Below the pieces are notes generated by a model. That model was not told the origin of the DNA, searched no databases, and worked only from the letters and a program-made list of their open reading frames with translations. The position numbers and the translations under genes are program-made. Below, one piece after another: positions 6,971-12,394 of a stretch of 12,394 nt of DNA. This stretch comes from Dehalococcoidia bacterium (GTDB lineage: Bacteria; Chloroflexota; Dehalococcoidia; JACVQG01; JAHKAY01), in NCBI GenBank assembly GCA_030740315.1, contig JASLXN010000026.1:1-12394 (forward strand). The letters are read 5' to 3'. Within the stretch, counting starts at the first letter, position 1; the number at the start of each line of letters is the position of its first letter.

Positions 6971-7031
6971 GGGACTACTGCCGGGAGATGCTATAAACTA
7001 CTCACTGCGCCTAGAGCAGTAGTCCCTCAGG
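6966..7031. repeat. 16-bp perfect inverted repeat at the dehydratase/GNAT junction
   Basis: Arms at 6966-6981 (CCTGAGGGACTACTGC) and 7016-7031 are exact reverse complements, separated by 34 bases. The left arm covers the TGA stop of the dehydratase gene; the right arm encodes LRDYC of the GNAT gene on the minus strand. The structure could fold as a hairpin at the meeting point of two convergent genes, but it lacks a T-tract. The plus strand of the left arm also reads LRDYC, then REM, and one frame over YKLLTAPR, which looks like a continuation of a GNAT protein. This suggests an inverted duplication rather than a designed terminator. Confidence 0.75.
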
Positions 7032-7333
7032 TGAGTTACTGTAGCCTTGCCCACCCCTTTGCTATGTGCGGCAGGGTCCACGCCAAGGAGCTCCATCCAG
7101 GCACCCCCGATTGTCCCCAAGCCTGGCTCTACTACCCAGCAAAGAGCAAATCCCACCACGGTATTGTCTGTCTCGGCCACCCAGTTTGCTGCCAAGTTAT
7201 CCCCGATATAGCTCTCCGCGGGATCGGCGTAGGTAAGCACCCTCTTGTTCTCCACCAGTGCCCGGTCGATGGCCAGCACGTCGGAGATATCGCCCTCTGT
7301 CATGTGGCGAATTGTAATATGTTGCTGAGCCAT
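6998..7333 (-). CDS. GNAT family N-acetyltransferase, C-terminally truncated
   Basis: The 111-residue product starts MAQQHITIRHMTEGDISDV, a typical GNAT beginning. It continues through WVAETDNTVVGFALCWVVEP (51-70, central strands) to ELLGVDPAAHSKGVGKATVTHLRDYC (81-106), where H90-x-x-G93-x-G95-K-A is the acetyl-CoA pyrophosphate-binding motif A. GNAT proteins transfer acetyl groups from acetyl-CoA to amines and usually have 140-170 residues. Here the chain ends SRRSE right after motif A, within the 6966-7031 palindrome, so the C-terminal strands and helix that complete the fold are missing. I prefer ATG 7333; a TTG at 7363 would add ten residues. It is probably inactive. The substrate is unknown. 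Confidence 0.72.
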   Translation of the reverse strand: MAQQHITIRHMTEGDISDVLAIDRALVENKRVLTYADPAESYIGDNLAANWVAETDNTVVGFALCWVVEPGLGTIGGAWMELLGVDPAAHSKGVGKATVTHLRDYCSRRSE

Positions 7334-7457
7334 GCTTCTCAAAGGCTGCAATAGCGAGGACAAAGTCCCTGGTCTCTATCAGCCCTATGGCCCGTTCTCG
7401 ATCCTGCCCCACCACGTTTCCTCCGTACGTTACGTTTTTCAACAGTTCTACAAGTTA
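7334..7457 (-). other. Coding relic with weak BMC-shell-like string
   Basis: Upstream of the GNAT gene, one minus-strand frame reads LVELLKNVTYGGNVVGQD, then RERAIGLIETRDFVLAIAAFEKHG, before running on as an out-of-frame shadow of the GNAT gene. The GLIETR-x-x-V-x-AI string resembles the start of bacterial microcompartment shell (BMC) domains, but the usual Gly after ETR is Asp and nothing else of the domain follows. I treat it as a short protein-coding remnant of uncertain origin, not as a microcompartment gene. Confidence 0.2.
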
Positions 7458-7640
7458 TCCAATATTCTCCTTCATTTTATAGTGGTCTTTTTGGTTTTTA
7501 TTGCTGTCCTATTTCTGGCCGTCGGCGGTGGCCACAGCCATTATCTGGCGAGTATCCTTGGTCAACAATTCAATTAATTACGTTCCCCTTTCAGTACCCT
7601 GAGGTCCAATTATATATTCGCCTCCAATGGCTTTACCAAC

Positions 7641-7706
7641 CTACTCTTCACCATCCCAATATATATGTCTTTCGTACTTTTCGTCTTCACGTTTCTTTAA
7701 GTTCAT
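7641..7706 (-). CDS. 21-residue ORF sharing a duplicated start segment
   Basis: After AAAGGGGG and a short spacer, ATG 7706 opens a 21-codon frame beginning MNLKKREDEKYERHIYW and ending at TAG 7641. The first ten residues and the whole ribosome-binding region closely repeat the start of the 82-residue ORF 276 bases away (MDLEKREDEK). The same frame continues after the TAG with VGKAIGGEYIIGPQG and hits further stops, so it may be a broken copy of a longer small protein. No family is recognised. Confidence 0.35.
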   Translation of the reverse strand: MNLKKREDEKYERHIYWDGEE

Positions 7707-7724
7707 TAAAGTATCCCCCTTTAT
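7676..7724 (-). repeat. Start-region direct repeat, copy 1
   Basis: About 43 of 49 positions match 7952-8000. Both copies are in the same orientation and contain a Shine-Dalgarno-like purine run, an ACTTTA spacer, ATG, and codons for M-[ND]-L-[KE]-KREDEK. The unit therefore duplicates a translation start rather than a random segment. Confidence 0.75.
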
Positions 7725-7733
7725 ATGTTCATC

Positions 7734-7982
7734 CTATGAGTCTTCTACATCGCTCCGTTTCTTATCCTTGCTAGACACTTTATGCAAAGCATCTGATTCG
7801 GTTATGGCAGACTCCCAACCCTTTTTTATTTTTATCTCGTCATCAGCTTCTTCTTCAGCATCCTGCCGTTCGTTTCGAGAAGGAAGGGTTTTTCCATGAG
7901 TTACCATTATTCCTAGCTTATCAGCATAATCGCTACGATAAGTATTAATACACTTTTCGTCTTCACGTTTCTCTAAATCCAT
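7734..7982 (-). CDS. 82-residue highly charged small protein
   Basis: ATG 7982 is preceded by AAAGGAGGACACTTTA, an excellent ribosome-binding site at ideal spacing, which supports translation. The product begins MDLEKREDEKCINTYRSDYA, then DKLGIMVTHGKTLPS, and ends in a Lys/Asp/Glu-rich, probably disordered half (RQDAEEEADDEIKIKKGW and KDKKRSDVEDS). There is no signal peptide or membrane segment. Codon use is AT-rich compared with the flanking genes, consistent with acquired DNA. The opposite-strand frame over the same bases is Ser/Phe-rich and looks like a shadow. A 21-codon ORF with a near-identical start follows 27 bases downstream, in the same orientation. I do not recognise a family. Confidence 0.5.
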   Translation of the reverse strand: MDLEKREDEKCINTYRSDYADKLGIMVTHGKTLPSRNERQDAEEEADDEIKIKKGWESAITESDALHKVSSKDKKRSDVEDS

Positions 7983-8000
7983 TAAAGTGTCCTCCTTTAA
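7952..8000 (-). repeat. Start-region direct repeat, copy 2
   Basis: This is the partner of 7676-7724. It holds the AAAGGAGG ribosome-binding site and first ten codons of the 82-residue ORF. Differences between the copies include two changes in the purine-rich Shine-Dalgarno segment (GGAGG here, GGGGG in copy 1) and N/D and K/E codon changes. Confidence 0.75.
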
Positions 8001-8175
8001 ATTTTTTAGACATATTCCTGAGAAAGTTGTATTCGGATATTTGCTTGCTACCCTCCCCCTGTAATGTACTTAGCCGATACCGCTTCCCGCCGACGCTACG
8101 GCTCTGCGCATCAAGCTCCCCAGCCGCGCGGTCCACTTTGGGTATAATTCCATTGCTGCGGGGTGCTCAACACCC

Positions 8176-8204
8176 TTTCGCGTATCCAAGGTAACAGTTA
8201 TAAT
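8176..8204 (+). promoter_or_regulatory. Candidate promoter for the M20 peptidase gene
   Basis: A perfect TATAAT lies at 8199-8204, with a poor TTTCGC at the -35 position (8176-8181, 17-base spacer). This would place the transcript start about 30 bases before the ATG at 8243. Another perfect TATAAT at 8143-8148 has no -35 partner. A short GGGTG-CTCAA-CACCC hairpin (8161-8175) lies between the two. The rest of 8001-8142 shows nothing I can name. Confidence 0.35.
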
Positions 8205-8242
8205 ATCAGTCCAGTAGCATCTGCCAAGAGGGGTGAAAGCAC

Positions 8243-9538
8243 ATGTCCTTAGCAGTACCGCCGGTAGAGAACATCCTGTCTGACCTTATCCGGCTGCGTA
8301 CAGCTAACCCCCCAGGTGGGGAGACGGTACAGGCCCACTACCTGAAAGACCTCTTCTCCAGGTTCGGTGTGGCTGGGGAGATAGTGGAGCCGGAGCCGGG
8401 CCGGGGCAGTTTTATCGCCTCCATGGGCCAGGGGAACAGAAGCCTGCTCTTCCTCAGCCATTCCGATGTGGTGCCAGCCGCCGACGATTGGGACTTTGAC
8501 CCCTTCGGCGGCGAAATCACCGGTGGATATGTGCGGGGCCGTGGTGCCATTGATTGCAAGAGCCTCACGGCCTGTCAGATTCATGCCGCTCTGCAGCTTG
8601 TTACTACCGGGCGGCTGGGCGGCAGGCTAATACTGGCCACCACCGCCGACGAGGAGATGGGCGGAATGTTGGGAGTTGACTATCTAGTTGCGCACCGGCC
8701 TGAGTTGCTGAAGGCTGATTTTGTGGTCAACGAGGGCGGTGCAGAACCCCTGGAGCTTGGAGGCCGTACCGCCTACTTCATACAGGTGGGCGAAAAGGGC
8801 ACCGCTTGGAGCCGGCTGCGCTCACGGGGGGTCTCTTGTCACGGCTCGGTACCTCACCTGGGGGACAACGCCGTAGCCCGCATGGCGGCTGCGGTGGTGC
8901 GCATCGCGGACTACCAGCCTCAGACAACCCTCATCCCGGAGGTAACCACCCTTATCTCCTCCCTGGCCCGGCTACAGGGTGTGCCCGGGGAAGTAACCCC
9001 GGAGACCGTGGATGAGGTTGTGGAGGCTTTCTCTGGAAAGGCCTTCGTGGCTTACCTGAAGGCCATCAGCCGCATGACCCTTTCCCCCAATGCTATTCAC
9101 GGGGGCAACAAGACCAACATTGTGCCAGATGAATGCCAGGCCGAGGTGGATGTGCGCGTACTTCCCGGCCAGGACCAGGATATGGTTATGAGGCTGGTTC
9201 AGAAGCTGGCGGGCGAGGGGATTGAAGTAAGCCTACCAAATTTTCAGACCCCTACCTTCTCCCCCTCCGAGTCACCCCATTACAAGATACTGCGAGACAC
9301 CCTAGTTGAGGTGGCCGGAGATGTGGAATGCCTGCCCTGCCTCTCCTCCGGCGCCACCGATTCCCGTTTCCTACGGCGGGCAGGGATACCGGCCTACGGG
9401 GTTTCGGTCTTCGCCCCCGGGTTTGACCAAAGCCTGCGGGAGACCATGCATGGCCGTAACGAGCGTATAGACATCGCCAGCCTGGACCTGGAGGCTGAGT
9501 TTCTGGTGCGCCTGGGTTCCCGCTACCTGTCCTCTTAG
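8243..9538 (+). CDS. M20 family zinc metallopeptidase (ArgE/DapE-like)
   Basis: This 431-residue cytoplasmic enzyme has the complete M20 di-zinc site: LSHSDVVPA (71-79; H73 ligand and D75 helper), GRGAIDCKS (99-107; D104 bridging), DEEMGG (136-141; E137 general base and E138 ligand), VVNEGG (161-166; E164 ligand), and the C-terminal HGRNERID (403-410; H403 ligand). The inserted dimerisation domain spans about 185-300, with H200 in SCHGSVP as the oxyanion residue and TNIVPDECQAEVDVRVLPG following. Relatives hydrolyse amide bonds in N-acyl amino acids, succinyl-diaminopimelate or dipeptides; which substrate applies here cannot be told, and no biosynthetic operon surrounds it. AGAGGGGTG precedes ATG 8243. 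It is a single-gene unit, transcribed away from the AT-rich patch and convergent with a decayed frame that ends 3 bases beyond its stop. Confidence 0.93.
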   Translation: MSLAVPPVENILSDLIRLRTANPPGGETVQAHYLKDLFSRFGVAGEIVEPEPGRGSFIASMGQGNRSLLFLSHSDVVPAADDWDFDPFGGEITGGYVRGRGAIDCKSLTACQIHAALQLVTTGRLGGRLILATTADEEMGGMLGVDYLVAHRPELLKADFVVNEGGAEPLELGGRTAYFIQVGEKGTAWSRLRSRGVSCHGSVPHLGDNAVARMAAAVVRIADYQPQTTLIPEVTTLISSLARLQGVPGEVTPETVDEVVEAFSGKAFVAYLKAISRMTLSPNAIHGGNKTNIVPDECQAEVDVRVLPGQDQDMVMRLVQKLAGEGIEVSLPNFQTPTFSPSESPHYKILRDTLVEVAGDVECLPCLSSGATDSRFLRRAGIPAYGVSVFAPGFDQSLRETMHGRNERIDIASLDLEAEFLVRLGSRYLSS

Positions 9539-9541
9539 CGC

Positions 9542-9755
9542 TTACCAAGCGATAGCATTCAAATGCCCAATGGGGATCCTGGGGGGCCGGTCGGCCTCTT
9601 TTTCCCACACCTTTTCCAGTCGTTCTCCATAATACCTTCAAAAATACTTTCAAATCATCCGCGTTGTAACCCGACAAGCTGTGGAGACCTATGAACTTGG
9701 GTACTTCACCATCTCTTGGACTGAATAGGCAGGACTGTATAGGCGGCCCCGATGC
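9542..9755 (-). pseudogene. Decayed C-terminal gene fragment, unknown family
   Basis: On the minus strand, one frame open from 9755 reads SPRDGEVPKFIGLHSLSGY, then NADDLKVFLK. Near 9637-9641 the sensible reading moves one frame and continues YYGERLEKVWEKEADR, then PPRIPIGHLNAIAW, ending at TAA 9542-9544. Both halves have protein-like composition and the joined product ends just beyond the stop of the convergent M20 gene, as a real gene would. One extra base would account for the shift. The 5' part is cut by a stop at 9756-9758. I do not recognise a family. Confidence 0.4.
9582..9603 (+). terminator. Weak terminator candidate after the M20 gene
   Basis: GGCC-GGTC-GGCC forms a short GC-rich stem extended by wobble pairs, followed by TCTTTTT, 44 bases after the M20 stop. 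The stem is only 4-7 pairs, and the same bases would encode part of the decayed minus-strand frame (KEADRPP), so this may be coincidental. Confidence 0.35.
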
Positions 9756-9829
9756 TCAGGTTTCCGGCTGCACGGACTCCCACCTGTTTTCCTGACCGTA
9801 AAGCATGTCAAGGTGTCCGCAATAACAGC

Positions 9830-10429
9830 TTATTGCTCGGAGGCCTTGAGAGCGGCCCGCTTGAGCACTTCATAGGCCTGTACCCCTTCCAGAAGGAAAC
9901 GGCCGGCGAATACGAAGGTGGGCATCCCCACCACCTGCCAGGTGGCGGCCTCCCCCACATTGGCTTGTAACCGAGGCTTGCCCGTGCCTTTCTCGAGATA
10001 TTGTTCTAGCCCCGTGGCGTCTAGGCCCACCTCCCGGGCGATTTCCGACAGCACTTCTGCCTTGCCTATATCTCTGTCCTGCTGCCAGTAGGCCTCAAAG
10101 ACCGCGCGGTGGAAACGGGGTAATTTGCCCTGCTCGGTGGCGTACTCGGTAGCCTCCAAGGCCAGGCGGGTGTTGGGCACCACCGTAGGCACCCTGAACT
10201 CCAGGCCCTCGTCGGTGACGAAATGCTGGATTGATCCCTCGGGGAAAGACAGCTTGCTCCGAAGCCCGTCGGACATCGGCTCGCCCTCGGGAGAGATTTC
10301 CGGGTGAATCTGCACACCCCTACACTCCACCTCCAACGGGACCTCCCTGGATATCCGCTCGAGCCGGGAAGCGGCCACGAAGCAGTAGGGGCAGATGTAA
10401 TCCGAGAACAGGGTTATCTTAACTGGCAT
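9830..10429 (-). CDS. DsbA/FrnE-like thioredoxin-fold oxidoreductase
   Basis: The 199-residue protein begins MPVKITLFSDYICPYCFVAA with the redox motif CPYC (C13/C16) at the end of the first strand. A helical insertion follows, then the cis-proline loop VGMPTFVF (P170) with FAGRFLLEGVQ after it. This is the layout of the DsbA-like FrnE/YwbO group (DSBA oxidoreductase, PF01323), which act as cytoplasmic thiol-disulfide oxidoreductases or isomerases. Length is normal and no signal peptide is present. GAGGAAAGG lies 5 bases before ATG 10429, a good ribosome-binding site. It stands alone between a decayed gene and the repeat-bearing gap downstream of sbcD. The partner protein is unknown. Confidence 0.92.
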   Translation of the reverse strand: MPVKITLFSDYICPYCFVAASRLERISREVPLEVECRGVQIHPEISPEGEPMSDGLRSKLSFPEGSIQHFVTDEGLEFRVPTVVPNTRLALEATEYATEQGKLPRFHRAVFEAYWQQDRDIGKAEVLSEIAREVGLDATGLEQYLEKGTGKPRLQANVGEAATWQVVGMPTFVFAGRFLLEGVQAYEVLKRAALKASEQ

Positions 10430-10541
10430 GGATACCTTTCCTCGCTCGTGGCCTCATTTTCAACCCTCCGCGCCGGGCAGTCAAGAGGTGGTCGCCCCGG
10501 CCTTTTTTGCAGCCTGCCGACTGTTGTATAAATAAGCGATA

Positions 10542-10571
10542 GCGAGATTCTTCGCTGCGCTCAGAATGACA
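10542..10571 (-). repeat. TGTCATTCTGAGC-type intergenic repeat
   Basis: On the minus strand this reads TGTCATTCTGAGC, then GCAGCGAAGAATCTCGC. It is a widely dispersed bacterial intergenic repeat, known for giving spurious protein strings like CHSERSEESR, which indeed appears in one minus-strand frame here. GAGCGCAGCGAAG can partly fold. Only one copy is in the window. Confidence 0.7.
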
Positions 10572-10678
10572 TGCGTATGCTGTCAACTTGTCGGAAGGAC
10601 TCCAGGCTTCTTCGGAGAGCTTGTCTGGGGATTCGTGTGCGGTCATTGAGGCTTGTGACGCTCTTGCTTCGAGAGTGC

Positions 10679-10695
10679 CTTCGTCAAGCTCAGGG
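10679..10695 (+). repeat. CTTCGACAGGCTCAGGG-type repeat, intergenic copy
   Basis: CTTCGTCAAGCTCAGGG differs at two positions from the common dispersed repeat CTTCGACAGGCTCAGGG. It is followed by CAGTGCTCAGC and lies downstream of sbcD, opposite in orientation to the two copies within that gene. Confidence 0.65.
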
Positions 10696-10848
10696 CAGTG
10701 CTCAGCATAGCGGCAGTGGGTTGCTCAACTTTCTTTTGAGTGATTGGGAAGGTGAAGCAACCAGGGAAAGATAACTTGCACCGATGGGGGGTCTGGGAGG
10801 CGTAGTCCTTCAAGAAGAACCTAACGGGAGGGTTGGTGGAAAAGAACT

Positions 10849-12132
10849 TTAACCGGCCGGGCTGGCCTCTTCCTCCTCCACCAGGCGTCGGCCATAGTCC
10901 AACAACTCTTGCAGCCTTTCGGGGCTGGTCTGTTTCTGCTCCAAGTATAGCTTCAGGGCTTCGAGAGGGGAGAGGCCCTGGTCCGAGGTGGTGGCGCCCA
11001 GGCGGGTGGGGCGGGCCCGGGTGCTCAGGGTGGGGGGCAGTGCGTAATATGCACCGAAGTCCTCCCGCAGTATCCGCACCACCTCCCGCTCCGGCACCAT
11101 CTCACGGTCCGCACCGGAGATACGGGTACGCACTATGGCCCCCTCTATCTGAGAACGGCGGGACTCCATCAGGTGGCGCAGCGCTTCCATGGGTGGTGCA
11201 TGTGAGTCCATCTCCATCTCCAGTGTGAGGAAGGGGCGGGAAGGGAGGGGGTGGAAGGTGAACCTGGCGCCGCCTTGAGCCTGTCGAAGAGCAAGCGCAT
11301 CTTCCTCTATCTCCACCTCGTAGAAGCCCTTGTCCATCCCTTCGTCGGAGAAATCCACTCCTTGGAGGCTGCCGGCATACACCGCCGGTATGCTCTGCCG
11401 GCCTATGGTCTGGCTGCGGTGATAGTGGCCCAGGGCGACATAGCTGAAGGGGGGACGGGCCAAGTCGGCCACGGGCATGGCAGGGTCCGAGCCCAAGATG
11501 AACTCCCGCTCAGAGCCCAACTTGGCCTCCATCACCGCTATATGTGCAGCCAGTATAGCGGGAGCGGCCTGCCCTGAGCCTGCCGAATGGGCGGCCTCGG
11601 TGGCACAGGTCTCGATGATGTTGCGCAGCCGCTCCCGGAACTGACCGTCCACCTCTTCCATGGTGAGGCCCCGCATATCCTCTCTCCCAAGCATAGCCCC
11701 CCGGCTGAGCCAGGGCAGGGCCATTATGCTCAACTCCCCTCTGCGAGTGTGCACTCGGTGTATGCCCGGGCGGGAGGCCACATATACATTCTCCACCTGG
11801 AGGGTGGTGAAGATGTCCACCGTAGAGGCCTTGCCGCGGGCCTTGGGGATATCGTGGTTGCCCACCACCAAGAACACGGGGACGCCGCCGGTGGCGAGGC
11901 GAATCATGCGCATGGCGAATTCCTTTTGCTCCGTGGGATCCACGCTGTGGCCGCGGCGGTAGGCATCGCCGCAGAAGAGCACCAAGTCTATGTCCCCATG
12001 GAGGGCGAAGTCCACCACGGAGTCCAGAGCTTTGAGGAAATCCAGCAGGCGGGAGTTGTGCCCCGTGCCAGGGTCCGGGTAGCCGTAGGACTCCACCCCT
12101 AAGTGGAGGTCAGCGAAGTGTAGAAGACGCAT
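10849..12132 (-). CDS. sbcD: SbcD/Mre11-like DNA repair exonuclease
   Basis: This 427-residue metallophosphoesterase has the full SbcD/Mre11 two-metal site: FADLHLG (D8, H10), CGDAYRRG (D56), VGNHDIP (N92, H93), AAHIAV (H197) and LGHYHRS (H236, H238). With SbcC (a Rad50-like ATPase) SbcD cleaves hairpins and DNA ends. The GD motif reads GDAYR instead of the usual GDLFD, but the metal-binding Asp is kept. The C-terminal part, from about 300, contains the SbcD capping domain and a helical tail (SPLEALKLYLEQKQTSPERLQELL) like the region that binds the SbcC coiled coil. Two dispersed-repeat copies lie inside the gene, encoding AHSAGSGQA (181-189) and LALRQAQGG (280-288). Both fall in variable loops and keep the frame. 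No sbcC follows downstream, where it usually lies. There is no clear ribosome-binding site before ATG 12132. Confidence 0.93.
   Translation of the reverse strand: MRLLHFADLHLGVESYGYPDPGTGHNSRLLDFLKALDSVVDFALHGDIDLVLFCGDAYRRGHSVDPTEQKEFAMRMIRLATGGVPVFLVVGNHDIPKARGKASTVDIFTTLQVENVYVASRPGIHRVHTRRGELSIMALPWLSRGAMLGREDMRGLTMEEVDGQFRERLRNIIETCATEAAHSAGSGQAAPAILAAHIAVMEAKLGSEREFILGSDPAMPVADLARPPFSYVALGHYHRSQTIGRQSIPAVYAGSLQGVDFSDEGMDKGFYEVEIEEDALALRQAQGGARFTFHPLPSRPFLTLEMEMDSHAPPMEALRHLMESRRSQIEGAIVRTRISGADREMVPEREVVRILREDFGAYYALPPTLSTRARPTRLGATTSDQGLSPLEALKLYLEQKQTSPERLQELLDYGRRLVEEEEASPAG
11273..11289 (-). repeat. CTTCGACAGGCTCAGGG-type repeat inside sbcD, copy A
   Basis: On the coding (minus) strand this is CTTCGACAGGCTCAAGG, one change from the common repeat. 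It encodes LRQAQG in the linker between the nuclease domain and the capping domain. Confidence 0.75.
11572..11588 (-). repeat. CTTCGACAGGCTCAGGG-type repeat inside sbcD, copy B
   Basis: On the coding strand this is ATTCGGCAGGCTCAGGG followed by CAGG. It is read in a different frame from copy A, encoding HSAGSGQA just before the strand carrying H197. Confidence 0.7.
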
Positions 12133-12242
12133 TACATGGTTTGAGGTAATCTTACACGATGTGACGGGATAGGAAATCGGCTATCCATGGTGTTCCGTCA
12201 CCCACTTGTGCGCTGGCGGCATGGATTTGCTCATCTATATGG

Positions 12243-12394
12243 CTATTCGCCGCCCGTTTTCCACACTGCGCCGCCGGGGGGGAGGACCATGATGTCTTCT
12301 CCGGCCAGTTTGTGGCGCAGGGTATCCGCTAGGCCAGACACCGGCACCCGTATTTGGCCCATGTCGTCCCGGTGCCGGATGGTGACGGCGTTGT
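12243..12394 (-). CDS. Probable glycyl-tRNA synthetase, C-terminal end
   Basis: The window edge cuts this gene; 49 codons remain, ending at TAG 12243-12245. The segment NAVTIRHRDDMGQIRVPVSG, then LADTLRHKLAG, matches the end of class II aminoacyl-tRNA synthetase anticodon-binding domains. It is closest to single-chain bacterial GlyRS, whose C-terminus reads TVRDRD-x-x-x-Q-x-RV-x-I-x-x-L. A short Gly-rich extension (PPGGAVWKTGGE) follows. GlyRS charges tRNA-Gly with glycine; the catalytic part lies outside the window. A 110-base gap separates it from sbcD downstream on the same strand. Confidence 0.6.
   Translation of the reverse strand, partial: NAVTIRHRDDMGQIRVPVSGLADTLRHKLAGEDIMVLPPGGAVWKTGGE

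Larger units (their letters stand above)
10430..10848. other. Intergenic region with dispersed repeats
   Basis: This 419-base gap between dsbA-like and sbcD genes has no ORF that looks real. It carries two short dispersed repeats (10542-10571 and 10679-10695). The rest is unremarkable, with a few purine-rich runs near 10740-10850. The promoter of the dsbA-like gene should lie in its left part, but I cannot point to it. Confidence 0.6.

Noticed and set aside
7334..7442. Bacterial microcompartment shell gene
   Set aside because: Only about ten residues resemble the BMC start, a key Gly is missing and no other shell or enzyme genes are near; kept only as a weak relic.
7627..7899. 90-codon plus-strand Ser/Phe-rich frame
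   Set aside because: The minus strand has excellent ribosome-binding sites and a charged soluble protein over the same bases; this frame has no start signal.
9819..9836. GCAATAA-CAGC-TTATTGC inverted repeat at the end of the dsbA-like gene
   Set aside because: Seven AT-rich pairs, overlapping the stop codon, with no T-tract downstream; too weak to call a terminator.
10488..10507. Short GGTCG-CCC-CGGCC hairpin followed by TTTTTT on the plus strand
   Set aside because: No plus-strand gene ends here; it lies upstream of a minus-strand gene, so a terminator role has no client.
11587..12102. 171-codon plus-strand frame opposite sbcD
   Set aside because: Antisense, His/Gly/Val-rich; sbcD motifs are complete on the other strand.
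12161..12201. GTGACGG / CCGTCAC inverted repeat upstream of sbcD
   Set aside because: Only 7-bp arms with a 27-base spacer; could be an operator but is near chance expectation in this length.

Overview
The window looks like a chromosomal segment of an uncultured, probably anaerobic or facultative, GC-rich bacterium. Most genes are strongly G/C at third codon positions and use the standard code, with TGA as the normal stop of several genes. The protein set (DUF1461/TIGR01906 membrane protein, benzoyl-CoA reductase/2-hydroxyacyl-CoA dehydratase subunits, QueG-like Fe-S protein, AcuC-like deacetylase, single-chain-type GlyRS end) and the dispersed repeats of the CTTCGACAGGCTCAGGG and TGTCATTCTGAGC types suggest Chloroflexota, possibly Dehalococcoidia. 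That placement is inference from gene style; there is no rRNA or full tRNA here to test it.

Layout, left to right. (1) 3-362: C-terminal end of a two-[4Fe-4S] protein. (2) 363-1167: an AT-richer accessory patch with a tRNA T-arm-like remnant, a possible small membrane protein and a broken AbiEii-type nucleotidyltransferase gene. (3) 3826 down to 1168, minus strand: a tightly coupled operon corA > 46-codon small ORF (GTGA overlap) > Mut7-C RNase-domain gene (interrupted by one in-frame TGA) > histone-deacetylase/AcuC-like gene (ATGA overlap). (4) 3942-4679: divergent DUF1461 membrane protein. (5) 4691-4924: FmdB-type zinc ribbon, minus strand, back to back with a damaged 2-hydroxyacyl-CoA dehydratase beta-type gene (5' half missing, one frameshift) at 4943-5585, followed by an intact partner subunit at 5606-6970. 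(6) 6966-7031: a 16-bp perfect inverted repeat where that gene meets a C-terminally truncated GNAT acetyltransferase. (7) 7334-8242: an AT-rich patch with two small charged ORFs that share a duplicated Shine-Dalgarno/start segment, plus coding relics. (8) 8243-9538: intact M20 metallopeptidase, convergent with a decayed reading frame (9542-9755). (9) 9830-10429: DsbA/FrnE-like oxidoreductase. (10) 10430-10848: repeat-bearing intergenic region. (11) 10849-12132: sbcD nuclease gene with two dispersed-repeat copies inside its coding sequence. (12) 12243-12394: C-terminal end of a probable glycyl-tRNA synthetase.

The main theme is a housekeeping/accessory mosaic with unusually frequent gene decay: one nonsense codon, two or three frameshifts, two truncations, a palindromic duplication, and repeats invading coding sequence. 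I see no complete new defence or metabolic system. The best leads are the interrupted Mut7-C gene and its coupled 46-residue neighbour, the duplicated KREDEK small ORFs, the palindromic GNAT/dehydratase junction, and the repeat-derived insertions in SbcD. Single-base lesions could also be assembly errors, which raw reads would settle.
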